Shown in pieces: positions 49,450 through 62,829 of a stretch of 64,000 nucleotides of DNA. Below the pieces are notes generated by a model, which worked only from the letters and a program-made list of their open reading frames with translations, was not told the origin of the DNA and ran no database searches. The translations under genes and the position numbers were made by a program. The stretch is from contig NC_092098.1 of NCBI RefSeq assembly GCF_045679555.1, forward strand, positions 14,150,538 through 14,214,537, read 5' to 3'. Source of the stretch: Salvelinus alpinus. Taxonomy: Eukaryota > Chordata > Actinopteri > Salmoniformes > Salmonidae. Position 1 is the stretch's first letter; the number at the start of each line of letters is the position of its first letter.

Positions 49450-50131
49450 ACACAGGCGGAGAACTCACTCTGGTGCATGCGGCAGACAAAAGGCAGCACG
49501 AGAGTGGCATAAACAATGCGTGCTTGATTCCCTTCACTAGAAAGGAAACCAGGAGCTAGATGAACAGACGTTTCCTCAGATTAACACCAGGGGAGCATTT
49601 CAAGAGGTAGAACAGTCATTGAAATGCTCCAAAACCGCTTTGTTCGAGAAACTGTGTACAAAAGTCTGCATTTCATTCTGCTGTTTGTCATGTGACCAGG
49701 CACTCCTTTATCATTCATGAGTTGGGCCTCAATAGATGAATAAGTCAACAAGATGTAAAGCCCTGTTCCAAGGTTCATGAAAATAATGATTGCAGCAATT
49801 ACAAATGTGTGCACTTCACCCAAAAGAAGAGATGTGACCAATACAAGCACCAACACATTCATTATAGATGTATTCAGATATATCTCATACACAGCTCATG
49901 GGAATGTTCTTTTACCCTTTGTTATCACTGAGATATTTCAATGGCAAGCATTGGAAACATAAATAATACAATGTCAAAAATCGGTATAACTGGCTGTGAC
50001 ATATGATGAACAATGCTGATCTGTCCCTTTACCTCTGCTACTTGTGTGTTGAACGTGATCCTCTTAAAGGTTCCATTGGTCTAAGTGCATACACAAGTGT
50101 GTGTTTTTTGTTTGTTTGTTTGTTTGTGTGC
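49450..50131. other. Unassigned sequence
   Basis: About 680 bp. A minus-strand frame of 103 codons (49892-49581) is hydrophobic but lacks an ATG at its start and I recognise no family in it. Confidence 0.4.
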
Positions 50132-50175
50132 GTGAGAGAGAGAGAGTGAGAGTGAGAGTGAGAGTGAGAGAGAGA

Positions 50176-50262
<87 letters not shown>
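50132..50262. repeat. (AG)n microsatellite
   Basis: GAGAGA run of about 130 bp with GTGAGA interruptions at its left end. Confidence 0.95.
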
Positions 50263-50265
<3 letters not shown>

Positions 50266-50699
50266 ATGTGGTTTGATATAGTTTGACAGATAGATAGATT
50301 ATGGATTGGTAGATTACAGATTGGTAGGATACAGATTGGTAGGATAAATTGGCTGGTAGAAAAGGAGATGAAGTTGACCTTACCTTGTTTGGAGAAACAC
50401 AGAGGGAGCAGATGCAGTGACGACATGGAAAAGAGAGAAAAGAAAGACATATTCATTAGATTAGGACAAGGACTGTGCTCACAGCACACAGAGACATACT
50501 TATCAAAACAGAAAAAGAGTTCCGATACAGACCAATCTGACACATGTTCACCACAGTCACTTAGCATGACCACAGTCACTTAGCATGACCACTGTGTTGT
50601 ATATCATTCTGTGCATGTGCAGTGTGGGTTCAATGTGTGCAACAACCATAGTATTAGACCAGTGTTTTCTTAATGTTCTCCTTATGCTTCGTGAGTAGG

Positions 50700-51204
50700 G
50701 CCCTGAGGTTTTCCTGGTCAGGTCCCTTCATCAGGGAAAACTCTGGGCCCTATAATCATAAGGTCGGTGCCTGACCTCACTGGGGCCAAGCTTCCTGAAA
50801 TCCAGGACCTCTATACCAGGCGATGTCAGAGGAAGGCCCAAAGAGTTGTCAAAGACTCCAGTCACCCAAGTCATAGACTGTTCTCTCCGCTAGTGCACGG
50901 CAAGCGGTACCGGAGGGCCGAGTCTATGACCAAAAGGTTCCTTAACAGCTTCTGACAGCTACTCGCTGTTTATTATCTATGCATAGTCACTTTACAAATG
51001 ACCTTGCTTAACCTGTACCCCGCACATTGACTCGGTACCAACACCCTGTATATAGCCTCGTTTTTCACTTTAGTTAATTTTTTTCTTAACTCTGTTTCTT
51101 GAACTACATTGTTGGTTAAGGGCTTGTCAGTAAACATTTCACGGTAAGGTCTACTACACCTGTTGTATTCGGCGCATGTGACAAATACAATTTGATTTGA
51201 TTTG
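50700..51204 (+). mobile_element. LINE 3' end, salmonid type
   Basis: A plus-strand frame ends DLYTRRCQRKAQRVVKDSSH and RYRRAESMTKRFLNSF then TGA, like the C-terminus of a fish non-LTR retrotransposon polyprotein. It is followed by a 3' UTR and the tail GCGCATGTGACAAATACAAT then TTGATTTGATTTGA. It is 5'-truncated. Confidence 0.8.
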
Positions 51205-52375
51205 ACCACCAGGGGAACACAAGCAGGTTAACCATCACCAACAAAACATGTTTGTTATTACCAAACACAAAATATAGGCACTATGTCACTAAATCCTTTG
51301 AATGTTTTTCTTATTGTTTTACTGTGCTTGGTCTCTACAACAGTTAAGACATGGTTTGATCTGCAGGCAAGGAAGAGCATGATTTTTCTCATTGTTCTTA
51401 TCTTTATTATCACAATCTTCACAAACACCAGCAACGATATCATCTTTACTGACAGTAGGAAACCAACGTTACACACATCATCTCCCCAGACAAAGAGACA
51501 GAGATATTCAGACAAAATAATCCAGACATGTTTCCCATTCCTGCTGGCCCAGCCCCACTGCGGCTCAGTGAAGACTTAAACATGGTCCACGGCAGGGGTC
51601 CCTTTTCTCTGTCTCTGCACTGTAATACACTGCCTTTCGATCAAACACACATACATTAAGCTGTCGCCGCGCGCAACTTCTGAGGGAATGGTGCAGTCTT
51701 CAGCGTGACTCAGACAGTCATGAGAATTAATGTGTGGAATGTTTCTGTGTCGGTGGGGAAGGGTGGGGTGGGGCGGGCAACTCCAAGCTGTCTGAAAACC
51801 ATGCACAGAGAAACACATTTGATTCAAATGAATGCTGGAAAGGTAAAGGTATAAGCTACTGTGCAAATTAAGTATTGATGTGCTGTGTGCATTGTATGTT
51901 CATAGCTCAAGATGAGCAGAGCACACTTTCATGGCATTCTAATTCTCTGTTATTACAGATAGGGAAAACCCAAAGCCAGGAGTGTAAAGCCAAAGGGCTA
52001 CTTATCAAACACAGTCTCTGTTAAGACAGGGTCTTTCTGTGGGAAGTGTTCTATAAAAAACATTCAGTCTATAGCCTCACTGTATAAAGCTGTGGTGTTG
52101 AACCAAGCTAGAGGGCTATGGAGAGTAGAAATAGATACTGACGTGACATAGTGAGAAGCTTTTTGTTACAGGGAGAGAGATGAAGAGAAGGGTAGACACA
52201 GGAAAACCTGGCTCCCTGTAGAGGAAAGGCTGTGCAACCACTGCACAACAGCAGAACCTGAGACGAAGCTGCATTTCCTGACAAATGTCAAAAATATAAA
52301 ACAATTAGAGAGTGTCATTTCCCCAAATTTGAAACCCTTATTCAAGGTTTCAAAGACCTCTCTAATGAGAGTAGG
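51205..52375. other. Unassigned intergenic sequence
   Basis: About 1.2 kb with no supported gene or repeat. A CTCF-core-like CCACCAGGGGAA occurs at 51206-51217. Confidence 0.4.
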
Positions 52376-53409
<1,034 letters not shown>

Positions 53410-53789
53410 GTTTAGAAATTAATAGACTCTGTGACCCTTTGTGGGTTTATATGATAATATGCAGGACAGAAGCTAGTGCCAATGTGAAACATGCATCCCA
53501 CAGCCTTCATACTGCTGCATGATGCACAACAACGCCTTACCCCCTCCCTCTGCCTCCACACTGTGTGCTCAATACAACCAATATGCCACCCAGTCACTGG
53601 CTGCTAAACACAGACACATAAAGGACACACTGACAACATCCACGTCTGACATGGACAAGTGAGTGCTTGTGATTATGTGGGGAAGAGACAAAGAGAGAGA
53701 CAAAAGGTTGGTTACATGGGTATAAACTACACTGTGACAGCATAGTACAGGTGTAAGCCTACGTTTGTGTAAATACATAATGTGTGCAC

Positions 53790-53850
53790 TCACTACTGTG
53801 AGTCGCTCTGGATAAGTGTCTGCTGAATGACTAAAATGTCAATTGTGATT
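53790..53850 (-). repeat. Fish interspersed-repeat core
   Basis: GAGTCGCTCTGGATAAGTGT then CTGCTGAATGACTAAAATGT is the reverse complement of the conserved AGCAGACGCT..ATCCAGAGCGACTTAC core also seen at 63884-64000. Confidence 0.65.
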
Positions 53851-55151
53851 ATTCATTAAACTAATTAAGTGCAACATGCAATGGGGCTAAGACAGAGTGG
53901 TTGATGGGTAGTTACAGAGGCATCAGAATGGAACACAACTAAGCTGTCCCGTCACTCTCAAACATAACAGGAAATAGAGAGGAGGCAGCTCAAACTGGGT
54001 CAGTGTTGTGTTGCAAGCAGTTGTCATGCCAGTGCAGTGAGACTCAGGGCAAAAGGATTCAGTGCTTCTGGATCAAATGAGTCCAGCCAACTTCTTGCCT
54101 TCATGACGTGTTGTGTAACTACAGGGCTACACTGGCTTTTTACAAATACACGGGAGAATTCAAATCATCACTCTGTCTGTTATGCAGACAGGCACAGATG
54201 CATGCACACCTAGAAACATGCTGAGAGGACGTAAGACAAGGCAGCTTTTAGAACAGTACTTGCTCTAGCCAGAAAGATCACGAGACTATGAACAGTGTTA
54301 TTTACAAGTCAACAACCACACAACATTTCTTATGTCCGGAATCTGCAGCACTGTCTGTATGGAGGGAGTGTTGCCATGACAATGTGCATGAGCTTGAGGT
54401 GAATCTTCCTGGTACGCTGGAGAGAAGAGGGCATAACACTAGAGATTGCCTGAATTGAACTATACTCACAAACCCACACACACACAGATGAACACAACCA
54501 TTAAAACAAGTCTTTGGTCTTTTCTATTTTCCTATGGCTCGTAAAAATACCCCGGTAACCAAGCTTTAGGCCTAGTGGTTAAAATGAAGGCAAATATGTG
54601 ACGTTGTTGCTGGCTGTTACTAGGCAGGTTTGAAATCCCTGTTACTGTTAACAGCATGCCATGTTACATACAATCCTCCACTCACTAACAAGATCCAGTC
54701 TAAACCCTTACAACCTGTGAGCCATGGACATAAAAGGGACATTACTAATGTGAATGACAAGTACTGAGCAAGACCATTGGTTACAGACAGACAGACTCAG
54801 AGACAGAGTTATATAGCATGACCCAACAGACACACTCATTCTGAATACAGAGCAGTGACAGTTTTCCATACAGGATTGAGTGTACACTGCCATGGAATTA
54901 AGCCCAGTGTCTGATGGGAGAGACATATAAGCCCATTACTGCACCACAGCAACACAGAATATTAGAGCAGTGTGTGAGGGGGAAAGTGGGTCAGTTTGCC
55001 CAAGCACCATAGTGTTGTACAGAGAGGGAGAGGAAAGAGGAGGGAAAGTGGGGGGAGGAAAGTGCGAGATAAAAATACAGATGGAGAGAGGGAAGATCCA
55101 TGGAACAGAGAAGAATGAGGGGTCCTCAGAACAATTATTTGATAGTATTAG
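53851..55151. other. Unassigned intergenic sequence
   Basis: About 1.3 kb with no supported gene; a short GGAGAGAGG-rich patch lies at 55020-55110. Confidence 0.45.
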
Positions 55152-55865
55152 CAGTGAGTCAGTCAAGTCAGGCCAGTCAGGTCAGTCAACCAGTCAGTCA
55201 ACCAGTCAGTCAACCAGTCAGTCAGACAGCCAGTCAGGTCAGTCAACCAGTCAGTCAGTCAGTCAGCCAGTCAGGTCAGTCAACCAGTCAGTCAGCCAGT
55301 CAGCCAGTCAGCCAGTCAGCCAGTCAGTCAGCCAGTCAGTCAGCCAGTCAGGTCAGTAAACCAGTCAAGTCAGTCAACCAGTCAAGTCAGTCAACCAGTC
55401 AAGTCAGTCAACCAGTCAGTCAGTCAGCCAGTCAGGTCAGTCAACCAGTCAGTCAGCCAGTCAGGTCAGTAAACCAGTCAAGTCAGTCAACCAGTCAAGT
55501 CAGTCAACCAGTCAAGTCAGTCAACCAGTCAGTCAACCAGTCAGTCAGCCAGTCAGGTCAGTCAACCAGTCAGTCAGTCAGCCAGTCAGGTCAGGTCAGT
55601 CAACCAGTCAGTCAGTCAGCCAGTCAGCTCAGTCAACCAGTCAGTCAGACAGCCAGTCAGGTCAGTCAACCATTCAGTCAGTCAGCCAGTCAGGTCAGTC
55701 AACCAGTCAGTCAACCAGTCAGTCAGTCAACCAGTCAGTCAGCCAGTCAGTCAGGTCAGTCAACCAGTCAGGTCAGTAAACCAGTCAGTCAGTCCACCAG
55801 TCAAGTCAGTCAACCAGTCAAGTCAGTCAGCCAGTCAATCACCCAGTCAGGTCAGTCGATCAGTC
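55152..55865. repeat. GTCA-based minisatellite, about 0.7 kb
   Basis: Imperfect array built from GTCAGTCAACCA, GTCAGCCA and GTCAGGTCA blocks, with higher-order repeats such as CAGTCAGGTCAGTCAACCAG. Because the 4-base register is almost always kept, one frame stays open for 267 codons of Ser/Gln/Val/Pro; this is a consequence of the repeat, not a gene. Confidence 0.95.
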
Positions 55866-56492
55866 TGTTAGTCAGACGAGACCTAATGACACTGATACAG
55901 TGATTTCATAACCTGCTCCTTTATCTGCACACCTGCTGGGTAAATAAGAATGGAAAAGAGTAATCACCTGATGAACATAGACACAGTGTTGCAGTGCATT
56001 TCATGAATCACGTAAAACAGTTTAACACAGAACCATGACATCAAAGGCTACTTGCTGAGCAATCTGGCCTCCATAATGCTCTTTAGAATTACTGATAGGC
56101 TGGCTGAGACACACAGAGAGATGAATAACACTCACAGACACGACTAGACAGCAATTACATGTAGCGCTGTCAACAACATGTAGTGGGAAACTCTTACACA
56201 TAATAAAGGTAAAATGGGCCTACAAAGATTCAATATGTGCACCCCTTCATATGGATAGACTCAGACCGCAGACTGTTACACAGATTAGAATGGGGTCTAA
56301 GTATGCTTGCCTGCAGTCCAGCCACCAATTCAGTTTCTGGACCATGCTACTGACATGACTCAATGGTAAAGGTTGACTTGATCACACAGAGACCAAAGAA
56401 TAGGACGATTGTAGTGTAGAAACATCCCTCAGTCAGTCAGATGTACACAAGCTACATACTTATCTAAGTAGAGGACAGAATTAGAGTCTCAC
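55866..56492 (-). other. 3' flank (intron) of exon H
   Basis: About 630 bp downstream of the H donor; no gene or repeat recognised. Confidence 0.5.
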
Positions 56493-58898
56493 CTCTTCAG
56501 ACACATCAGCGTCATCCTGCTCCCTCCTTTCTCTCTGCATTGTCCCCATGCGACCCACATCCACCAGTGTGTTCTGGCTACAAGGCCTAGCAAACTTCAC
56601 ATCACTCATCCTAGAGTCAGTGGTTCCACACACCTCATAGTTGTACACACGCTGTAGGGTTCCCATGGTTCCGTCTGGGTAAACGGGAGGGTAATATGGG
56701 ATAACGGGGAGGTTTGCTGCAGATTTATAGAATAATCGATTCTGTCTCCATCTGTGGATTTTAACTGTGATAAGGGCAATGATGGAGAATATGAACAGAA
56801 CCGATACCACAGCCAAGGCCAACACTAGATAAAAAGTCAGGTTGTCATTATATTCCCTGTCCACTGTGAAGTCAGTGAATTCTGAGAGCACTTCAGGGAA
56901 GCTGTCCGCCACCGCCACGTTCACATTGACTGTAGCTGATCGAGAGGGCTGTCCGTTGTCCTCCACTATAACAGTGAGCTTTTGTTTCACAGCATCTTTA
57001 TCAGTGACCTGGCGTATGGTTCTTATTTCTCCATTCTGTAAGCCCACTTCAAACAGCGCCCTGTCTGTCGCTTTCTGCAGTTTATATGAGAGCCAAGCAT
57101 TCTGTCCGGAGTCCACATCAACAGCCACCACTTTAGTGACAAGATAGCCCACATCTGCTGAACGAGGCACCATTTCAGCCACCAGAGAGCCACCAGTTTG
57201 TACTGGGTAGAGAACCTGAGGCGCGTTGTCGTTCTGGTCTTTTATGAATATGTTTATAGTCACATTGCCACTCAATGGGGGTGAGCCTCCATCTTGTGCT
57301 TTGACATGTATTTTGAAAGATTGAATTTGCTCATAGTCAAAGGGTTTCACTGCGTAAAGCACCCCACTGTCTGCATTTACAGTCACATAAGAGGAGAGCG
57401 GAGCTCCGTTTAAACTACCATCCTCAAGGAAATATGACACCCGAGCATTTGGTCCCCAGTCTGCATCTGTAGCGCTTACAGAATAGAAAGACAGAGAAGA
57501 GGCATCGTTTTCGAACACATAGGCGTCATGGCTTCCTTGTTGGAACTGGGGCGCATGGTCGTTCACGTCCGAAAGCTTTAAACTGAGCGTCTTTTTACTT
57601 GAGCGAGGCGGGTACCCTCCATCTACTGCTGTGATTGTTACATTATATTCTGATGTCTGTTCTCTATCCAATACCGAGTCAGTCACCAGATTGTAGTAGT
57701 TTGCTAAAGCTGATTCAATTTTGAAAGGAAGGTTGCGATCAATGGAACATGAAACCTTAGCATTGTCGCCCGAATCAAGATCCTGGATGTTAATCATGGC
57801 TACAATAGTGCCAGGGACTGAGTCCTCGGGCAGGGCACTAGAAAAGGACATGACGGTTATTTTCGGAGGGTTATCGTTCATATCAATAACATCAATAACG
57901 ATTCCACATGAGTTTGTTAAGCCACCGTTATCTTTAGCTTTTACCTTTATCCTAAATTGTTTGTTTCTTTCATAATCTATATCACCCACTACCTTAACCT
58001 CACCTGATATCGGGTCAATTGTGAATAGCTCTCGAATAGTAGCGGTAGCATGCTCAAAATAAAATTATATGTTAGCGCTAGATCCCTCGTCTGCGTCTGT
58101 CGCGCTCACTGTTGTAACCAATGTGCCCTTCCCAGCATTCTCTAGAACGGATGATTTATATGTAGCTTGGCTAAATATCGGGGCATTGTCGTTGGCATCG
58201 AGAACCACAATGTGGATTTTAACTGTTCCAGACCTCCGAGGGTCTCCGCCATCGACAGCAGTTAAAGTCAAATAGTGATGCTTTGTCTTTTCTCTGTCCA
58301 TGGCTTTTTGAAGTACTATCTCTATGTTCTCACTTACATCTAGACGACCTTGAATCTTAAGATTAAAATGATCCGTGGGGTTTAATACGTATTTCTGGAG
58401 TGTATTTTCCCCTACGTCCTGGTCTATTGCGCTTTCTATAGAGAAAAGCGCACCAGGTAGGACTGACTCGCTAATTTCCAATTCAATTTCCTTTTTTGGA
58501 AAAACGGGGCTATTGTCGTTGATATCTAGTATTTCCACTGTAACCCGAAACATCTCCATTGGGTTCTCTAGAATCACATCGAAACTGAAGCTACATGCTG
58601 AGATCTCCAAACATAGCTGTTCCCGGTCCATTCTCTCTTTCACTAACAATTGTCCTTTCTCTCCGTCCAGCCTCAAGTACTCACTGCCGCCTGCGGTGAA
58701 AACCCGAGCTCTCCCAGCTACAAGCCGTAGAGGCTCCAGTCCCAGATCTTTCGCTATATTCCCAACAAAGGAGCCCACCGTCATCTCCTCCGGGATGGAG
58801 TAGCGGACCTGTCCGGACACACCGTAAGCTGAGAAGGCGCAAACCATGAATATGCACAATAGCCACTCCAAGAGCCTGTTGTTCCTTCTCATTGCCAT
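56493..58898 (-). pseudogene. pcdhg: Variable exon H with one in-frame stop
   Basis: An 802-codon exon from ATG 58898 (MAMRRNNRLLEWLL) to GAG/GTGAGA. Mature start QVRYSIPEEMTVGSFVGNIA; EC1 cysteines CLEISAC; six ECs with DINDNSP, DANDNAP, DMNDNPP, DVNDHAP, DQNDNAP linkers; membrane span FYLVLALAVVSVLFIFSIIA; tail NLPVIPYYPPVYPDGTMG then TLQRVYNYEVCGTTDSRMSD. Codon 278, in EC3, is TAA (plus-strand tta at 58065-58067): the frame reads SANI-stop-FYFEHATATI, and it aligns without gap to EVVYSFSHSTVSA in exon I. There is no frameshift and no other stop, so it is either a very young pseudogene, a nonsense allele or an assembly error. Belongs with I to a subfamily distinct from A-G. Confidence 0.88.
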
Positions 58899-59146
58899 TT
58901 CACGACAAAAAGCCAAAGCCAAAACACAATATTAAGGCAGAAAATAAATCCTAGGACGTATTTTTCAAGAATCCAGACAATGTGACGTCCGTTTACAGAA
59001 CAAAGTGTTTCTGTAGAACTAATGTACTATCCAGAATAGGGCCCTTATTCTATCAACTGGGTCTCCAGTTTAATGTGCTCTCTGGGCGTTGCTAAGCGCA
59101 TTATTATAGTAGGAACCATAGTGTGATTGTGCTAAATATTACATGC
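58899..59146 (-). other. 5' UTR/proximal promoter region of H
   Basis: About 250 bp between the H start codon and the candidate promoter element. The TGTACAAAGAGATCTA block of A-G is absent. Confidence 0.45.
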
Positions 59147-59162
59147 GATCAACAGCGGCACT
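59147..59162 (-). promoter_or_regulatory. Candidate promoter element of exon H
   Basis: Minus strand AGTGCCGCTGTTGATC, 250 bp upstream of the ATG. The only other copy seen in the window is at the matching place before exon I. It contains CGCT, the core described for mammalian protocadherin promoter elements. Confidence 0.55.
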
Positions 59163-59492
59163 CAGGGTTCAAACTAAGTACTACATTACTAAATAAAATG
59201 TGTCAAACTTCAAAACACCGAACAAATGATTGACATAAAACAGTTACACATTTCCTTTTGCAAAATTCTCCTCCATATTATCATAACATACTGCATAAGA
59301 ATGCGATACATGACTATAGGTGAAGCAGAGACATTACACTAAGATTCATTGGAATACACACAGTCAACATGCGTAACGACAACGCCTGGGCAGAAATGAA
59401 CGCAGAGAGGGAGAGAGAGAGAGCGCGATGCATCAACATCCCAGATAGTCTATAAAAAAAGAGGTAAGATTGATTTCAATATGCCTTCTCAC
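59163..59492 (-). other. Interval between H promoter and I donor
   Basis: About 330 bp, AT-rich, with a short GAGAGAGA run near 59406; no gene. Confidence 0.5.
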
Positions 59493-61904
59493 CTCTCCAT
59501 CACCATCCTCCTGCTCCCTCTTTTCTCTCTGCATTGTCCCCATGCGACCCACATCCACCAGTGTGTTCTGGCTACAAGGCCTAGCAAACTTCACATCACT
59601 CATCCTAGAGTCAGTGGTTCCACACACCTCATAGTTGTACACACGCTGTAGGGTTCCCATGGTTCCGTCTGGGTAAACGGGAGGGTAATATGGGATAACG
59701 GGGAGGTTTGCTGCAGATTTATAGAATAACTTATTCTGTTTCCACCGGTAGATTTTGACAGAAATTATAGCAATAATAGAAAAAATAAAAAGTAGTGAAA
59801 CCACAGCAAGTGCCAAAATTAAATAAAATGTCAGGTTATTGTTGTATTCTTTGTCTTGCGTAAAGTCAGTGAGTTCTGAAAGGACTTCAGGGAAGCTGTC
59901 CGCCACCGCCACGTTCACATTGACTGTAGCTGATCGAGAGGGCTGTCCGTTGTCCTCCACTATAACAGTGAGCTTTTGTTTCACAGCATCTTTATCAGTG
60001 ACCTGGCGTATGGTTCTTATTTCTCCATTCTGTAAGCCCACTTCAAACAGCGCCCTGTCTGTCGCTTTCTGCAGTTTATATGAGAGCCAAGCATTCTGTC
60101 CAGAGTCCACATCAACAGCCACCACTTTAGTGACAAGATAGCCCACATCTGCTGAACGAGGCACCATTTCAGCCACCAGAGAGCCACCAGTTTGTACTGG
60201 GTAGAGAACCTGAGGCGCGTTGTCGTTCTGGTCTTGTATGAAAACAGTTAAAGTCACATTGGTGCTCAGAGGCGGTGAGCCGCCATCTTGCACTTTAATG
60301 CAGATCTTAAATTCTTTGATTTGTTCATAATCAAAAGCACGCGCTGCGTGGATCACGCCACTTTCTGAATTCACAGATATAAATGGGGATACTGAAAGTC
60401 CGTCTTTATGCGAATCATCTATAAAATAAGAAATACGGGCGTTGTTGCCGGTGTCCTTATCACTGGCTGTTAGTGAAAATATGGATACACCGGGAGAGTT
60501 GTTCTCCCTCACATAAGCAGTGTATGAGTGCCTCTCAAATACTGGAGCATTATCATTCACATCCGATATTCTCAATGTCAGTGTCTTGTTAGTAGAACGC
60601 GGAGGAAACCCCTCATCCACCGCTGTTATTGTAATATTGTACTCGGAAATCATTTCACGGTTCAACATCTGATCTGTGACCAAACTGTAGATGTTGGATG
60701 AGGATGACTTAATACGAAAAGGTAAATCCGAGTTTAAGGAACATTTGATGTGTCCATTTCTACCGGAGTCTAAATCTTTAATGTTCAGCATTGCTATAAC
60801 TGTCTCTGGTGACGCGTCCTCAGGTATTGGGTTAGAAAGGGTTATTAATGTAATTAGAGGGTCGTTGTCATTGATGTCCAAAACGTCTATCTGTACTTTA
60901 CAAGAATCTGTAAGAGAACCCCGATCCATTGCTTGCACACTTATTTTATGTTGTTTGTTAGTTTCGAAATCTAATTTACCGTTAACTTTGATTTCCCCGG
61001 TAAGAGGATCAATAGTAAAAAGATCTGACGCGCTAACAGTGGAATGGGAAAAAGAATACACAACCTCTCCATTTGTCCCTTTATCTGAATCGGTAGCACT
61101 GACTCTCAAAATCACAGTCCCTTTAGGCGAATCTTCGGATAAAGAGGATTTATAAAGGACAGAGCTAAATACGGGTGCATTATCATTTATATCCAATACT
61201 TCTATGTATATTTTGACCGTGCCCGACTTCTGAGGAGTACCTCCATCCACAGCAGTTAACACTAAAGAATGTTGCTCATTCGTTTCCCTGTCCAGCATCG
61301 TTTGAAGTACCATTTCTAAATATTTACTGCCATCAGAGTGCGAATGTTGCTTCAGAGTGAAATGATCACTCGGAAGAAGGGAATATGTTTGAATGGAATT
61401 CATTTCGACGTCAGGATCCATAGCATTCTCTAGCGGAAAACGGGCACCAGACAGAGACCCCTCACTAATCTGTAATCGAATTTCTTTACTTGGAAATACT
61501 GGAGAATTGTCGTTTATATCTAATATCTCTACGACAATACGGTGAAGTTCAACGGGATTTTCAAGAATTATCTGGAAATGTAACGAACATGGAGCCACTT
61601 GGGCGCACAGCTCCTCTCTATCAATCCTGTCTTTCACATGCAGAGTCCCTTTGTCCGCATTGAGACCGATATACTCACGGCTATCCTCTGTAAAAATACG
61701 CGCTCGACCTGATTTCAGTCTTTTAACTTCCAGCCCTAGGTCCTGAACGATATTCCCCACGAATGAACCCGTTGTCATCTCCTCTGGAATAGAATAGCGG
61801 ACCTGGCCGTCCACATACCGGTAAAACCAGACTGAGAGGAGAAGATACAGTTGCCATTTCCGAATGGCGGATCCCCCTGTGCCACGAAAACAAAGAAAAT
61901 ACAT
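59493..61904 (-). CDS. pcdhg: Protocadherin gamma variable exon I
   Basis: An 804-codon exon, ATG 61904 (MYFLCFRGTGGSAIRKWQLY) to GAG/GTGAGA, phase 0. Mature start QVRYSIPEEMTTGSFVGNIV; EC1 cysteines CAQVAPC; linkers DINDNSP, DINDNAP, DINDNDP, DVNDNAP, DQNDNAP; membrane span FYLILALAVVSLLFIFSIIA; tail as in H. EC6 is the same as in H almost base for base, and so is most of the tail, while the membrane-span stretch between them differs at many silent sites. With the constant exons the product is 943 residues. The subfamily (called b-type in some fish clusters) is not assigned with certainty. Confidence 0.93.
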
Positions 61905-62124
61905 GTTTTCTTAACGTTGCAATTGTAAAATCCGACAAGGCGTAGGCCTATATGTAGGCAAAGGAGCAAATCAAGATAGGTCTGTTATTCCAATGACATC
62001 CGTCAGAGACAATGTTCTCACACTCCCAAAGCAATAGTGTTTGCGTACATGTCACTGCGACTCTAATATCATCCACAAAATAGGCAGGGCCAACATTACT
62101 CTCTTGCAGGTCTACTATTGTATC
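61905..62124 (-). other. 5' UTR/proximal promoter region of I
   Basis: About 220 bp between the start codon and the candidate promoter element; no other feature recognised. Confidence 0.45.
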
Positions 62125-62140
62125 GGTCAACAGCGGCACT
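62125..62140 (-). promoter_or_regulatory. Candidate promoter element of exon I
   Basis: Minus strand AGTGCCGCTGTTGACC, 223 bp upstream of the ATG, matching the H element in 15 of 16 bases although the surrounding sequence is not conserved. Confidence 0.6.
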
Positions 62141-62519
62141 AAGAGCAAGGGCAGTTATTACATGTGTAGAGAAACATGTTTCTGACAAAAGCTTGTTATC
62201 AGAAATCACAACTCCGAAATATCCACACCATACTGTAGGCTACAGAATGACGGCAGACTATGAATTGTTTTAATTGTACGGTCTGCATGTTCAAAAACAC
62301 GCTAATGTAAGACAAGACTAAGAGAGATGCACATTAGGCTACTACATATGTTGTCATTCTCGGTCAGAACTACTTCGGATCCAAAACAAGTTAAAAGTTC
62401 AAATAAATCAAACGTAAAAAATAAATAAAAAATCGATAAATTACTCAAATATACATTATCGTTCTGTGTTGGTTAACATAACTATTATGCCCGATAAAAG
62501 CACAAGTCTGTCTGACATT
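62141..62519 (-). other. Upstream flank of I
   Basis: About 380 bp AT-rich sequence, nothing recognised. Confidence 0.45.
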
Positions 62520-62547
62520 GTTGCTGTCCATAAGCGGAGGTGCTGAA
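62520..62547 (-). promoter_or_regulatory. RE1-like element, 9-nt gap
   Basis: Minus strand TTCAGCACC, 9-nt gap, GGACAGCAAC, about 620 bp upstream of the I start codon. The left half is perfect; the right half has the GGACAGC core. Confidence 0.5.
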
Positions 62548-62829
62548 ATGAACACAGTACTGAGAACACTCTTTGAACAAGATTAGTAAATGAATAGCCC
62601 GTAAATACCCTGGTAATGCACACAATAAATCAGAGAACATCATAGGATGTCAAAGACCAAATCTAAGTTTAAACAAAATAAATGAAATTGAAAAATGATC
62701 AACCAGCATAACACATTGGGCAGACATTATCTGACCTGTTCAAGGGAATCTGGTCAATATAGGAAGTGTATCTCTTTGTGCACGCTGTAAAGTCTCCATA
62801 GGGTCCATTATTTACACGTTCTGACTAAA

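Noticed and set aside
49581..49892. A 103-codon hydrophobic minus-strand frame
   Set aside because: It starts at GTG, not ATG, and I recognise no family; it might be a relic of a membrane protein but cannot be supported.
51206..51217. CTCF-like core CCACCAGGGGAA
   Set aside because: A short core at the end of a LINE copy; the flanking consensus positions are not met and one hit in 64 kb is expected by chance.
55100..55903. A 267-codon Ser/Gln/Val-rich open frame
   Set aside because: The 4-base GTCA minisatellite keeps one frame free of stops; no start context, domain or non-repeat sequence supports a protein.
62768..62790. TATCTCTTTGTGCACGCTG resembling the A-G promoter block
   Set aside because: Only the ATCTCTTTGT part matches, the CCAAT and TCCCTCC parts are missing, and it is over 850 bp from the I start codon.
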